From: Gymnopus androsaceus JB14
Taxonomy: Eukaryota > Basidiomycota > Agaricomycetes > Agaricales > Omphalotaceae
Length of the DNA stretch: 64,000 bases
Reading direction: 5' to 3'
NCBI GenBank assembly: GCA_009733575.1
Contig: ML769482.1
Coordinates: forward strand, 124,001 to 188,000
In this document: positions 22,122-32,842 of the stretch, one piece after another
Position numbering within the stretch: position 1 is the stretch's first letter
Layout: the number at the start of each line of letters is the position of its first letter
Program-made: the position numbers and the translations under genes
The notes under the pieces: generated by a model
Seen by the model: only the letters and a program-made list of their open reading frames with translations
Databases searched by the model: none
What the model was told of the DNA's origin: nothing

Positions 22122-22403
22122 TAGGGCTCAGCACTGTATCCATATTGATATGCTTATGGGTACCATACTATGGGACCATGCCCATACTGTCATTGGTTCA
22201 AGGCCTTCCAAAGATGGGACAGATACAGGACAGTTGTGCATGTATCACCCATTTTGCCTGTAATATGGGCAATATGGGCACTCCATACTTGTACCATGTC
22301 CATTTTTTGGATAAAATTTACAATACAGGTATGGGATCACCATAAAAAATATGACCCATATTAATTACAGCCATGCCCATATATGGTACAGTGCTGAGCC
22401 CTA
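22122..22403. mobile_element. Second hAT-like MITE, 282 bp
   Basis: Terminal inverted repeats TAGGGCTCAGCACTGTA are identical for 17 bases at both ends and continue as CCATAT after one extra base. Perfect 8 bp target duplication GGGACTAG at 22114-22121 and 22404-22411. The inside carries repeated GCCCATA/TATGGGC words near both ends. No coding capacity. It sits about 30 bp from the previous element but has unrelated ends. Confidence 0.8.
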
Positions 22404-22429
22404 GGGACTAGTCACTGACAGAAGCCTTT

Positions 22430-22737
22430 TGCATCAAATATTCATGTTTCTGTGAAAAGATCAAAATTTGTGCTTAGGCCCATCAGGAGTGGCCTAGGCT
22501 GCCTAAGTGACCTGGTGTCATCCTGGGCCCAGAACATTTTTCCTGATGCCTTAAGTTTACCCTTAATTGTTAAGCCTTAATCCTGGTTAAGCCTTGAAGA
22601 TTTTGAACCTTGATTTAAGGCCTTAAGGGTGAACACTGGCTTTTTCCACTTTAGTGCACTTCATTACTATCTCTATGTTGAGTACACTTACTTTTTGCTA
22701 TGAGGGTGCTGGCTGATCAGAGGGCAATTGTAGTTTT
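22430..22737. other. Transposon-island filler with CCTTAAG-rich repeat end
   Basis: 22560-22640 is rich in TTAAG/CTTAA words and ends in ..CCTTAAGGGTGAACACTG, which resembles the element end at 28740-28808 (..TTAAGCCTTAAAGG..AACACTG). The block near 22525-22550 (gggcccagaacatttttcct) resembles 26385-26410 (aggcccagaccatttttgct). Likely fragments of one transposon family; a complete element could not be delimited. Confidence 0.4.
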
Positions 22738-23205
22738 TGGTGGGATGTGCAAATGGGACTGATTAGTTAATCCAAAGCCCAGAGCCCTGAAAATTAAAAT
22801 TAAAAAATTGATGTCCAGTCATTTTTACAGAAATATCAAACCTAGCTCAGTTGATCTAGCAAAAAGAAGGGAAAAAATGATTGCATTAAGTAGTAGAGTC
22901 AATATAGATCAAAATTCTTCTTATTAACCCATTCCTGCCAAAAGGTCCAAGTCCACCCAGATTCATATGTAGATTGATCAAATGTATGCCCTTGCATCTG
23001 GCTGTCAAACATATATTGTGTCCATTGCGCAATCATTTCAAGCGGGGGGTCAGAAAATGACTGAGTCAAAAATGGCTTTTAATAATAGTTCCAACACTCA
23101 TAATTATATCACTGTCTCTCACCTTGAGCCAGTTTAAAACATTGAAGATATCATACACAAGAAAGGGTTCATGCTGAAGTTGGGACAATGGTTGGAAGTC
23201 CTCAA
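22738..23205 (-). pseudogene. NLR 3' fragment, fused to truncated Tc1 copy B
   Basis: Matches 10040-10445 of the intact NLR gene (its last exons and 3' flank): shared blocks include 'ggtgggatgtgcaaatggga', 'tgatgtccagtcattttt', 'gcccttgcatctggctgtca' and 'gggacaatggttggaagtcc'. It stops at 'cctcaagat', followed by a T run and then the middle of a Tc1 transposase. No P-loop or other functional part is present. The coding frame is broken. Confidence 0.75.
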
Positions 23206-23215
23206 GATTTTTTTC

Positions 23216-24067
23216 CAATTAAGTTTGTTTTTGAGGGTTGTCCAGAGATGTTCAATGGGATTGAGATCAGGGGACTGTGAGCCAATCCATACAGTTGATC
23301 TCATGGTCATCAAACCACTTGGCAGCAACTTTGGAGGTGTTTAGGGTCATTATCCTGCTGAAAGATGGCTATCTCTGGATCAAGAAGCAGATTTTCCATG
23401 CTTTCCAAGAGATTGCCATCCAAAATGTCAACATACTGCTCCCCATTCATCCTCCCCTCAACCTCCACCAAATTCCCCACACCTTCCCATCCCATACATC
23501 CCACACCATGATATTTCCTCCCCCAAAATTTACAGTTTCCTTGATGCCTCTTTCTCCTACTGATTCCCCCTTTCTTCCCCATACATACTGCTGCCCATCT
23601 GACCTGTATCTATTGATTTTGGTCTCATCTGACCAAACAACCCTCTTCCAATCATCTACAGTCCATTCTAGATACTTCTGAGCAAATGCCAAATGAGCTT
23701 CCTGTGACCAGGGGTGAGCTTGGGCTTTTTCTGCTTTTTGTGAGGTTGTACATTGGCTTTGTGAAGGGTATTTCTGATGGTCTGAGTAGAGACTGGATGG
23801 GGGAGGAGTGGATTAATGTTTTTGGCCACCTGTGCCGCATTCTTGGCCCTGCAGTGGAGATTTGTTTGATGACAGCATTTTCATCAGTAGTAGAGAGCTT
23901 TCTAGGGCAGCCTGCTGGATGGCTCTCCTTGTCTGGGAGTGCTTCTTTTGCCAAAGAAGCAATCTTTGACTTGGATACACCTGTCTGGCAGAGATTTCCC
24001 TGGTAGAAGCTCCAGTGTGGAGCAGAGAGAGGACATTGTCTTTCTGAGAGGGTGTGAGACCTCTCAT
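23216..24067 (-). pseudogene. Tc1-type transposase, copy B (C-terminus missing, frameshifted)
   Basis: Supplies the N-terminus lost in copy A: ATG at 24067, MRGLTPSQKDNVLSLLHTG. Downstream the same helix-turn-helix and DDE motifs follow as in copy A up to about LNPIEHLWTTLKNKLN. Small deletions relative to copy A occur near 23275, 23335, 23700, 23850 and 23985 and break the frame. The last part of the catalytic domain after the Glu is missing, so this copy is not functional as read. Confidence 0.8.
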
Positions 24068-24108
24068 AATTTTGTTAGAACCATAAATCAGTGAGATATG
24101 CTTATATA

Positions 24109-24343
24109 CTCGTGGCCACGGAAAAAAATGGTCCACCTTTTTTGATACCACTCATGTACTACTTGGTTGTTTTATATTCTCATACTTGGATTATAAGCCC
24201 CATACTTTCTGAGGCTGTTTATCACCATCAATACAACATATTCACCCACTCAAAAATTTTTTTGATCTCCTTTCCAAAATGGACTGAAGATTGCAAGTTC
24301 AAATGCAAATGTGACCTGGACCGTTTTTTTCCGTGGCTACCAG
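24109..24343. mobile_element. Mariner-type MITE nested in the Tc1 leader, 235 bp
   Basis: Flanked by TA on both sides (24107-24108, 24344-24345). The ends are inverted repeats: CTCGTGGCCACGGAAAAAAA on the left against CTGGTAGCCACGGAAAAAAA (reverse complement) on the right, with GGTCCA continuing inside. No open frame of note. It lies 42 bp upstream of the transposase ATG of copy B. Confidence 0.75.
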
Positions 24344-24461
24344 TATATGTCAGATAGCTTGTATGATATCATTATGATGTCTATATGACATCACCATACA
24401 GTCTGAGTCATGATGTCATTGATGAGGGCTCACAATTGTGGAGCAAAGTTATTACAATACA

Positions 24462-24674
24462 AACTCAAAAAATTGTCCACATGGGTTATTGAATTGAATT
24501 GCTTATATCTCAGTGAGTTTTGATCCAAACAAGGCATACCAGATATGTACATGGAGCCAGGATCCAGGGCTCTTTAGTCCTCACTAATCACTTTTTGATA
24601 TATATAATATCTATCTTGCAAATCCTGGATCTTTCCAAAAGTGTCAAACATGTGGACAATTTTTTGACCCACTG
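24462..24674 (-). repeat. Terminal inverted repeat of Tc1 (high-coordinate end)
   Basis: Reverse complement of 19760-19972 at about 95% identity by eye. Includes the same inner inverted pair near 24463-24481. Confidence 0.8.
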
Positions 24675-24676
24675 TA

Positions 24677-25292
24677 CCCTCCAAAGATAATCCTGCCAAT
24701 GTTCTTACAAAGTTCCTGGGCACTACTCTCCACTGCCGTCAGGTTGGACTTATCCGTCTTATCTTGTGATCTTCCGCCGGGACTAGGGGAGTGTTGAAGA
24801 TACTCAACAAGCCGGTCAAAGTGTAGGATATTGATTGAGTCCCACCGGAGATCCCAAACTCCAGTTTCCATATACCAAGTTCAGTTTACCCTTTATCTGA
24901 TTCCTTTCACAACTGTTTCTTAGTTTCAAATGCCCATACACGTTTTACTTATTAAACTTCTCAACGCTCCTCTTCTTCATTTCAATCCAACTACATATTA
25001 CAGTGACCGACATGCTGCGCAAGATTGGTCGTTAAGGACCTTTCCTATAAAACAGACTTTTACTTACTTGCTACCCTCAGTCTTTCGACACCGTTATGTT
25101 TGTGTCGCTCTGAGGGTAAGCCTATTTAAGATCTCCCTGATATATTACAAAGCTAATTCTACTTTACATTAGATTATTACTCACTTCGTTCAACAGTTTT
25201 ACTAGCCTTAACTTATGACTCGGAACACCTCACTTAAGTATTTTTAACTCAAGTTCAAGTATACTAACATATTTATCAAGTTTACTGTTACT
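24677..25292. other. Island DNA without supported gene
   Basis: A 65-codon minus-strand frame starts at 24871 (METGVWDLRWDSIN..) and reads to the TA target site of Tc1, where the pre-insertion sequence would have given a TAA. It may be the end of an old gene, but I recognise no domain. The remainder is AT-rich and featureless. Confidence 0.35.
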
Positions 25293-25851
25293 CACACCAC
25301 CAATAATCTTGCTTCAGTCTGACTGAAGCATTATTGGATATGAATTGTTTCACTAGATAAGGGAAATGCAATATTTCAGAGGCATATAGAAAATAAATAT
25401 TTCACAGAACTACTGATGGAAATAACTTCAGACCATCTGAAATTTGGACTTTCTACAAATTTCCGAAATAATATTTCTTGAACAGGACATGAAGTAATTT
25501 ATTTCAGCCAACCCAAAAGTATACACTACCAAATCTGGCCAAAGTAATTCAATTCAGGTCAGCTGAAACAATAGTTGTCACCATTCAACAGTCTTGAAAA
25601 CAAATACTTTGGATGGTTTCGGTAGTATATATTTTTGGTCCAGCTGAAGCTAATTGCTTCAGGTCTTGGTCAAAAAAATGACAATTTACCCTTTTGTGGA
25701 AGGTTCAGATTTCAGTTGGTCTGAATGTATCTCCTTCAATAGTTCTATGATATATTTATTTTCCAAAATACTCCAAAAAAGTACATTTCACTAAAATTAC
25801 TCATTTCCCATAACACTTCAGTCAGACTGAAGCATAATTGTTGGCGGTGTG
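25293..25851. mobile_element. MITE with palindromic terminal repeats, 559 bp
   Basis: Left end CACACCACCAATAATC and right end (reverse complement) CACACCGCCAACAATT are followed in both cases by the near-palindrome CTTCAGTCTGACTGAAG. The possible target duplication is ACT (25290-25292 and 25852-25854). CAC termini and a 3 bp duplication fit CACTA/CMC or Harbinger-like elements. The interior repeats TTCAG..CTGAA words and is not coding. Confidence 0.65.
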
Positions 25852-26081
25852 ACTTCATGATGAATCTGATTTGACCCCATCAACAGACTTTTAATTGTAC
25901 GCAGTCTACAGGCGCCCACGCGGTTTGGTGCTTATTTGGGCACTTATTTTACGCACTTATATGTAGATAAATTCCAATAGTTGGGGTGTCTACTGTTCTT
26001 TTAACAATATTTATACACATTATAATTCTATGTACTAGTTTATTGAAGCTATTTAGCTTGTAATCCTAGTTCTAGATAAAT

Positions 26082-26240
26082 CTTAGGCTGTCTTAGGCTG
26101 TCTCAGGCTGTCCCAGGCTGTCCTAGGCTTCCTCAGGCTTCCTCAGGCTGCCCCAGGTTTCCTCAGGTTGTACTTAGGTTGTGCTCAGATTGCACTCAGG
26201 TTGCACTCAGGTTGTGCTCAGGCTGAAATGAGGCTCCCTC
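26082..26240 (+). repeat. Minisatellite of 10-11 bp units
   Basis: About fourteen tandem units varying around tcttaggctg / cctcaggctt / cactcaggttg, with the unit length rising from 10 to 11 bp along the array. Units drift gradually, as in replication-slippage arrays. Confidence 0.85.
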
Positions 26241-26335
26241 TGGTGATATCAGGATTTGGGCAAATTCCTAGGTAGCCTAAGTCACCCTCAAGTGATATCA
26301 GGATTTGGGCAAATTCCTAGGTGGCCTAAGTCACT
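26241..26335 (+). repeat. Two-copy tandem repeat of about 48 bp
   Basis: Two copies starting at tgatatcaggatttgggcaa (about 26242 and 26292), each running into cctaggt.gcctaagtcac. It directly follows the minisatellite. Confidence 0.8.
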
Positions 26336-26531
26336 CAGGTTGCCCAGGTTGCCCAGGTCATATTAGTCTAACCTATAGGCTATCCCAGGCCCAGACCATT
26401 TTTGCTGATGGAGAAACAGCGGTGGATTGGCGATGTTTAGATTCATCTTGGATGGTGGGAATAATAGCTTCCATTGTCAAGCTTTTTGCATCATATTGAG
26501 ACAAAACTGACATGGTAAGACCATCCATGGA

Positions 26532-27077
26532 TCAGGGTAAGGCGGCAAGCAAGATCATGGCCTGAATTGATTGAGTGAGAACCAATCCAGCATCAGTGAG
26601 GTGTGAGAAAATCGATTGAAGAGGAGAGATTGGCATAGCTGGATCAATTCCTTCAGCCATTTCAAACATGATGGCTTCCCTAAAGATACCAAACATGGCT
26701 GCAGCACTGGGACTTCCATAAGTGGTTTTGAGATAGGTCCAAGTCTCAGCAGCCGTATCTTTAACAGCAGTTTTGCGGATGTGGTCTGGGAGACGCAAAG
26801 CAATGGCACCGATTGCAGCATTGTCATTGTCATCCCAGGTTGCCATTTTCTCAGTGATGTCAGCAGGAGATGTATCAATCACCTGGCTGGCAGAATATGT
26901 TCCTGCTGCAACTTCAGCTGTGGTGGCAACATGTGAGGTATGAACAGGACAAGTGTATCATCCATTGATATATCCAATGAGTTTCTGGAGGCAGAGATAG
27001 GCAATCATGGTGGTAGACCATGTGCTGTAGTTGGTACCATTCAAATAAGGAATAACAGTAATGGTGGCGGAAGACAT
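26532..27077 (-). pseudogene. Ty1/copia gag-like fragment with in-frame stop
   Basis: The ATG at 27077 gives MSSATITVIPYLNGTNYSTW, then a helix and ..IGYING, then an in-frame TGA near 26960 where family members usually have Trp. The frame then continues (IDTSPADITEKMATWDDNDN, TAAETWTYLKTTYGSPSAAA, SIQAMILLAALP) to a second TGA at 26532. The order L-x-G-x-NY-x-x-W, W..D..A, TA-x-E-W-x-L-x-x-x-YG is that of the copia gag polypeptide (UBN2/DUF4219). No zinc knuckle, protease, integrase or LTRs were found nearby. Confidence 0.75.
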
Positions 27078-28808
27078 TGTTTGATAAGAGTTCTATAAAG
27101 GAAGTCAGCAACATTCAATCAAGAAGTGCATGATTCAGTTATGAACATCAAATCTATCCAATGTGTCTTTTACCCATTGACTTAGTGTTAGGTGTTGATC
27201 GCATTTTTAATTCCATCCATATTTCCATCTCCGATCTGATCATTCCTATCAGCATTGGCAAGTGTTCATAAAAGGCTATGTACTAAAACCATATGCCAAT
27301 AGAAAACTGTTTGTTTGATGTTCTACCAAAAGTGCCGAAAGATCAATTAAGATCAATTTCACACATTAAGGTGCACAATCATTCTAATAGGTGTTTAAGG
27401 GACTTAAGGCAGTATGGGGGAATGAATACAGTAGGAGGCCAAGAGATCTCACACGTGTTTGCATTTGCCCAGCCTACGCGCATATGCTTTTGATTATTCA
27501 CATAGCAGCAGAAGTCTACCTGGGAAGGGGAATTGGCCCCTAAATTGCTCACAGTGAAGTGAAAAGATCAAAGGTTCGTTCATCGTGGAGTGCCTGTGTA
27601 TATACAATATATATTGTTAGCCTGAACAGAAGAAGCCTTATATTTTTGGCATTCTTCTCGGAAGAGGAAAGGAAAGCAATCACAAGTTTTACCTTGCTAC
27701 CAAACCAATGCACCACAAGCTTGAACTTTCTAATACACTTGGTTAAGAGTGACCAGAATCATTTGTTAACGCAATCAACCATTTGACAAAGTTGCAATGG
27801 TTGTAAGACCTTCGTTGAACAGACTCGGGGCCCATAACCTGTTGAACAGCAAGTGAGACCAAATGGTGAAATCACATTACTAACCAAGTGTAGAGCTTAA
27901 GAGATGAAAAAGTTGTGAGAGAGTTTAGTATTGTCAGATGAGACAGTGAAGCAGTAGTATGCAGAGCAATGGGGACTACAGGTAAACTACTATAGCTTAT
28001 ATACTAAATGTCTGTAAAACTGTACAGTACCCTAAATCTAATAATAGGTACAGTATTGGTAAGTGTCCATGTGGACAATGGTCCCTACAATGTGATATAT
28101 GTATATACATCAGCAGTTGATATCTTAGCTATAATCACATGTACGTAAATAGTGAATGACATTAATCAAATGATATCAACATATAGGAATTGATTTTGGT
28201 GATTGGTAAGCCGATGTTGAATATCATGGTACAAAGTACCTGGTCATGTGTCCATGATTGTGAGCATATCTTTCAACAGTGGGAGAAGGTAGTGTTGCTG
28301 ATGCTGAGGTAGGTGCTCAATTTTATTTTATTCTTGTATTTCGCAGACCAATGAAAAGCACTGTAAGACTAAAATACAAGGTGATATATAATTTAGAATT
28401 TTTGCACACCCCTTGGGGATTACCAAGCATTCAAGCCAACTTTCAATGCATTTCAACATCTTGACATTCTCTCCTGCAAGCACTACTTATATAAGAATTG
28501 AGGCATTGTCATGCAACCTCCCTAAGTTCCAACTTTTTTTCACAATATAATATGATTTTAGGATTATTTTGGTCTGGTTTTAACTGCATGAAGCCAGCTG
28601 CACCACATTACTGAATCCTGCTCATCATGAAAATTAGAAATTGAGTTTCGGATCTTTTCATCAACCTCATAAAGGACAGGTCACTAAGCTATACTGGCAG
28701 AGCAAAATAAAATTCTCATATCATGTGATATCCTTAATTAAGGGTTATTAAGGATTTTGTTTTGATACTAAGGCTTAAGTTAAGCCTTAAAGGTTAATAA
28801 CAACACTG
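27078..28808. other. Transposon-island DNA without supported gene
   Basis: AT-rich, short frames only. The end, 28740-28808, is a CCTTAAG-rich repeat terminating ..AACACTG exactly where NLR copy 2 is cut off, so a transposon end probably truncated that gene. No LTR or primer-binding site for the copia relic was seen. Confidence 0.4.
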
Positions 28809-31643
28809 TGCAACTGGCTGTCAGACATATACTGTGTCCATTGTACAATCATTTCAAGTGGGGGGTCAGAAAATGACTGAGTCAAGAATGGCTTTCAATA
28901 ACAGTTCCAACACTTATAATTATATTGTCTCTCACCTTGAGCCAGTTTAAAACATTGAAGATATCATACACAAGAGAGGGCTCATGCTGAAGTTGGGACA
29001 ATGGTTGGAAGTCCTCAAGATCACGAAGAAGCTCAGGGCAAGGTGGGGATGCTCTGATGAGATGAGACCAAGCACCTGGAATTTTCAAAATACATCTAAA
29101 GAATCATGAGGAATATTCTGTACTTGTTGCAATGCCAACCATCACCAACCTGAGTGGTAGCTTGCCAAAATAAACATCCTTTATTATGTGAATCATTCGA
29201 CGTGCTAGGTCCCGAGATACTAGTGGCCAGGGAAAAGATCCCCCAGGGCATGATGGATGTTTCACAAAGCTGGAGACTTCAAATACAAGCCTTGTGCAAT
29301 CTAGGCCAACAGAGCGAACATTACAAATGGTTCTCCTGAGGTCATTCCAAGAAACATCTAGCAGCAACCGGGTGGTACCAAGTGAGATATGATGAGAATG
29401 CAAAAAATAAGGAAAATACAAGGTGATAGTTTGTGTAAAAAATGAAGAAGTTCAGGAGACTGCGAGAATAATGTGGTGGGCAAGTTGAGATGAGCCAGTG
29501 TTGTTGTTGCTCTGTTCTGTTGGAAAGTCTTTCACCCACATATTTTTTACTGTGATCCAAAAATGATTGCATATAGTCATAGTCCTTCCAAAGCTTTATC
29601 AAATCTTCAGATGCTGATTGATTTTTCTGCTTGCAGGTGTGCATTAGAATTGTTATACAGAAAGGTCTGGAAAAGGGCAGGAACTGACTCTGAGCCAAGT
29701 TAGTACTTCAGGGGCACATTGCGCAATAGAAATATACAATCTGGATTCATATTTTGAATCAGGGGAAAAAGTTCCGCAGACGGAGGCAGGGAAGTGATAA
29801 AATGGATGTAGTTCATGTATCTTTAAACATAATCAATGAAGCAAGAGGGTTGGATCGTTGATTGATAAACATACCGTCCACTATCATATTCATCAAGAAA
29901 TGATTCTTGATAGCCAGCGGTGAATAATTTCAGAAGAGAACAAGCTAGATCCATGCGACGGCGCTCACTACCAACTATAAAAATCGCATGAGCGCCTTGG
30001 ATCATTCAAGAAATCATAAAAGTGATGCATGGTATACTGAAATCATCGCTCATCGCTGCATTCTTGTGATGGGATTTCAAACACAGAATGGAGGCTACGC
30101 AAGAGTAACCGTGCCTCCCCATTTTCCATCTGGAAAATTTGATCAAGGACACGGAGATCCAGATCAAAGTTTCCAAGAGCGCATAGAATCGGCATTAGTT
30201 GGGACCGTCTGGGAGCAGCGGAAAGGATTGTCATGTAAAGTTGATCAAGTGCATCAAATACCAAATCAGATTCAGTACTTTGGCCTGTGATGATAACCAG
30301 ACGCTCCGTTGGGCGATAGTTTTTGTCATCAATGAATTTTACAATGATGGATGCATAGATGAAATAGCCAGAAGACTTCCGCACAAGTTCATCTAGAATG
30401 GCGCGTGAAGGCCAAGGGAGTGGGATAGTGGCCAAGGTGTCCTGATGCTCACTATGAATTCGTGCAAATTCCTTCTGAAGATATTTTTGAACATCCTCAT
30501 ATGACTGCCTCACGTTAAATGGACGGCAGCAACCATGGTAGACGGATGACTCGAACATCTCGCGAATATGGGATTCTGGTCTGCTGGCAATGATAACTCG
30601 GAGAGGGAGGGGATAATGTTTAAATGATTCTCCGATTGCACGTAGGATTTCCAGATGAACACCATGATCTTCACACTCATCAAGACCATCAATGAGAATC
30701 AGCAGAGGGTCTCGAGAGTGATTATTGTGCAGGCGGCAGGGTTCAGAAATCAGCTTCTGGAGCTGAGTTTCAATGGATCTTGCAATGATGGATGGATTGG
30801 CTTCCACAATTTTGGAAATCGGAGCTTTCAGCCAGGGAACACCAATTGCAAGTTGATATGCAATGGTAGAAAATAGAGTTCTTGCATTTCCGCGCGTAGC
30901 ATGACCTCGCTTGAAAAAGAAGCAGGCTCCAAGCCGATCTGCATTCTGTAGTTGACGAAAGAAAGTTTGCATGATAGCGGACTTTCCAGCACCTGCAGGA
31001 CCGTACAGCCAAAGAACGCTGCGGGGGTCTGTCTCCAACGACCAATCCCAAAGAGCTTTAAGCATTTCTGTGCGCGTTTCAGGATGGCATCTGGGCTGGG
31101 GAAAGCTTTCCGCCGAGTCATGAAGGGCTTCCAATGCTACCGTACGATGAAGTATGTTGATTCCTGCGCTTATTATTCAGCTCCAACAGTGACAAGTCAT
31201 ATCTGTGTTCAACATACCTGATTCACCTTGGATATTATTGCTCAGAAATGTACCGCCATTGATGGTGGTCATTGGTTCATGCTCGCGCGAAAGGCGATTT
31301 CTACCTGGGAGTTCTCCTGTTCCTTGCAAGATTGGGGTAGAAGCACCTTCAAGTCTCGTGAGTATAAACGGGACCCAGATACTTAAACTAAAAGCGCACC
31401 ATATGGTGCATGGCGAGCACCTCCTGTGCTTCGAATTGTTCTTTGTACTCCAGATATTCCCGAATTCGAGGTGCCGATCCAACCATCCACTTCTGACCTT
31501 TCTCGTACAAGGTTATCGTCCCGAGAGAGCACTGAATGCTGCCGATCTACTGGGATAACCAGATCACGCTCAATGCGTATGTTATTGAGGAAGTTTCCTC
31601 CATTAATACGAAAGTGGTGACTGTCTGGAAAGAAGCCTGCCAT
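28809..31643 (-). pseudogene. Second NACHT NLR copy, truncated and frameshifted
   Basis: Colinear with the intact NLR (10235-13077). The N-terminus is nearly identical (MAGFFPDSHHFRINGGNF at 31643) and the NACHT domain reads without a stop from 31134 to 30043, with P-loop GPAGAGKSAIMQTFF and Walker B LLILIDGLDECED. An extra base near 30019 and a change near 30050 break the frame before the VHHASFYNFL region. The 3' end is lost: similarity stops at 28809, removing about 35 residues. Substitutions are common, so this is an older duplicate than the Tc1 pair. Similarity on the 5' side ends at about 31690 (about 13115 in copy 1). Confidence 0.8.
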
Positions 31644-31693
31644 GGACTGAGAGAGAAATGAGAAATGAGAAATGAGGGCGAAGGAGGAAAACT

Positions 31694-31715
31694 ATGGAAA
31701 GCCGGAAGGCCTCGC
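31694..31715 (+). repeat. 22 bp inverted repeat, left copy
   Basis: Identical to the reverse complement of 34244-34265; begins atggaaagccgg. The match stops on both sides, so these are not long terminal repeats. It lies directly at the end of the NLR copy 2 similarity. Confidence 0.7.
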
Positions 31716-32609
31716 TCACTTTTGACAGTTCCGTTGATGGCAGCTGTCAAGGACCCGGAAAACCTCTAATCACATAATATTTTTCTTCATTTAGCGCCTC
31801 TCACAATTGCAGTTCGGCAAGGTGAAAACTATACTTGAATATTCTGTAACTGTAGCTCTGGGACAACTCTGGAGTCTGTATTTGAGTAGTAAAGCCGCAA
31901 TTTAGTCTAAAGTAATCTAAACTTCAATTCCAAAGTTTGCATCTGGAAACAGATACTCTACTGCAGTTGCTACAGTGGCTACAAGAGCCTACAGGGCTTA
32001 CGTGACTCTCCTACAAGGTTCTACAGTAGCTCACGTAGATCCTGTAGCCAGAACGCACTTGCAGATGTGGCTTCAGAGGAATATAAATGACTGTTGATTC
32101 TACAAGGTTATCTATGAGTATGCGAGTATTTAAGTAAGTATATAAGGAGTCAATAAAAGGGGATGTAAATCCAAATGCAAGCAAATATATGTGCAAGGGT
32201 TAATCATCCTCCAGGGTCTGAGACTTGAGAGTTGACTGCCAGTGTGGGGCAAAGATGTGAATGTGTGCAAATGGAGCAAGTAGCTGTGGACATCAATATT
32301 CAGCAAATCAAAACTGGAACAACACTCAAGATGCACATTGTCAGTGACAATGGTAAGTAGCAATTACTTAACTTGTAGTAAAGTCGGGGTCTAAGTATTA
32401 CTACTGTAGTATTAGCATACTTGTACTACATTAATTCTAGAGTCTTCTACAGATTGATTCATACTTATCAGGCAGATATGGGTGTGGAGCAGGAGAGCTT
32501 CAAGGAAGGCGAGAACTTATTCCCAGTGTTGCCCACAGATAATGTTGGGGAAAAGAGACTCAAGAAGGTAAGGATTGAACTTGAGATCTGATATGTACAT
32601 GGCAGATTA

Positions 32610-32842
32610 CTGTTTCATTTCATTCAATTCGACAGTCACAGGTCACGGGCCCATGAAATGCCGTGAAATGTCACAGTGGTCACAGGTCACTATACAGAAT
32701 TTGTCCAAAATCAACAGCTTTGACCAGCTTTAGTGCTGAAAAAGCTTACAAAGACTTCCATTTAAGGAAATTTGTCAAAATCATAATTTCGACATGGTGG
32801 TCACAGGTCACAAGCCATGTCGAATTGAATGAAATGCAACAG
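32610..32842. mobile_element. Mariner-type (Stowaway-like) MITE, 233 bp
   Basis: TA on each side (32608-32609, 32843-32844). Terminal repeats CTGTTTCATTTCATTCAATT and CTGTTGCATTTCATTCAATT (reverse complement) both continue with CGACA. Inside are three copies of gtcacaggtcac (about 32635, 32681, 32802). Not coding. Confidence 0.8.

Larger units (their letters stand above)
23216..24674 (-). mobile_element. Tc1/mariner element, copy B (5' half)
   Basis: Ends ..TTGACCCACTG at 24674, followed by TA (24675-24676). Carries the high-coordinate terminal repeat (24462-24674), a leader with a nested MITE (24109-24343), and the N-terminal two thirds of the transposase. It is cut at 23216, at the point equal to about 20157 of copy A. 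The shared part (about 830 bp) shows no substitution against copy A, only small deletions. Confidence 0.85.

Noticed and set aside
24677..24871. 65-codon minus frame beside the Tc1 element
   Set aside because: No recognisable domain, and its stop lies at the transposon target site. Kept only as a note.
26082..26240. Possible CRISPR-like array
   Set aside because: Units are contiguous 10-11 bp with no unique spacers, and the genome is eukaryotic. It is a minisatellite.
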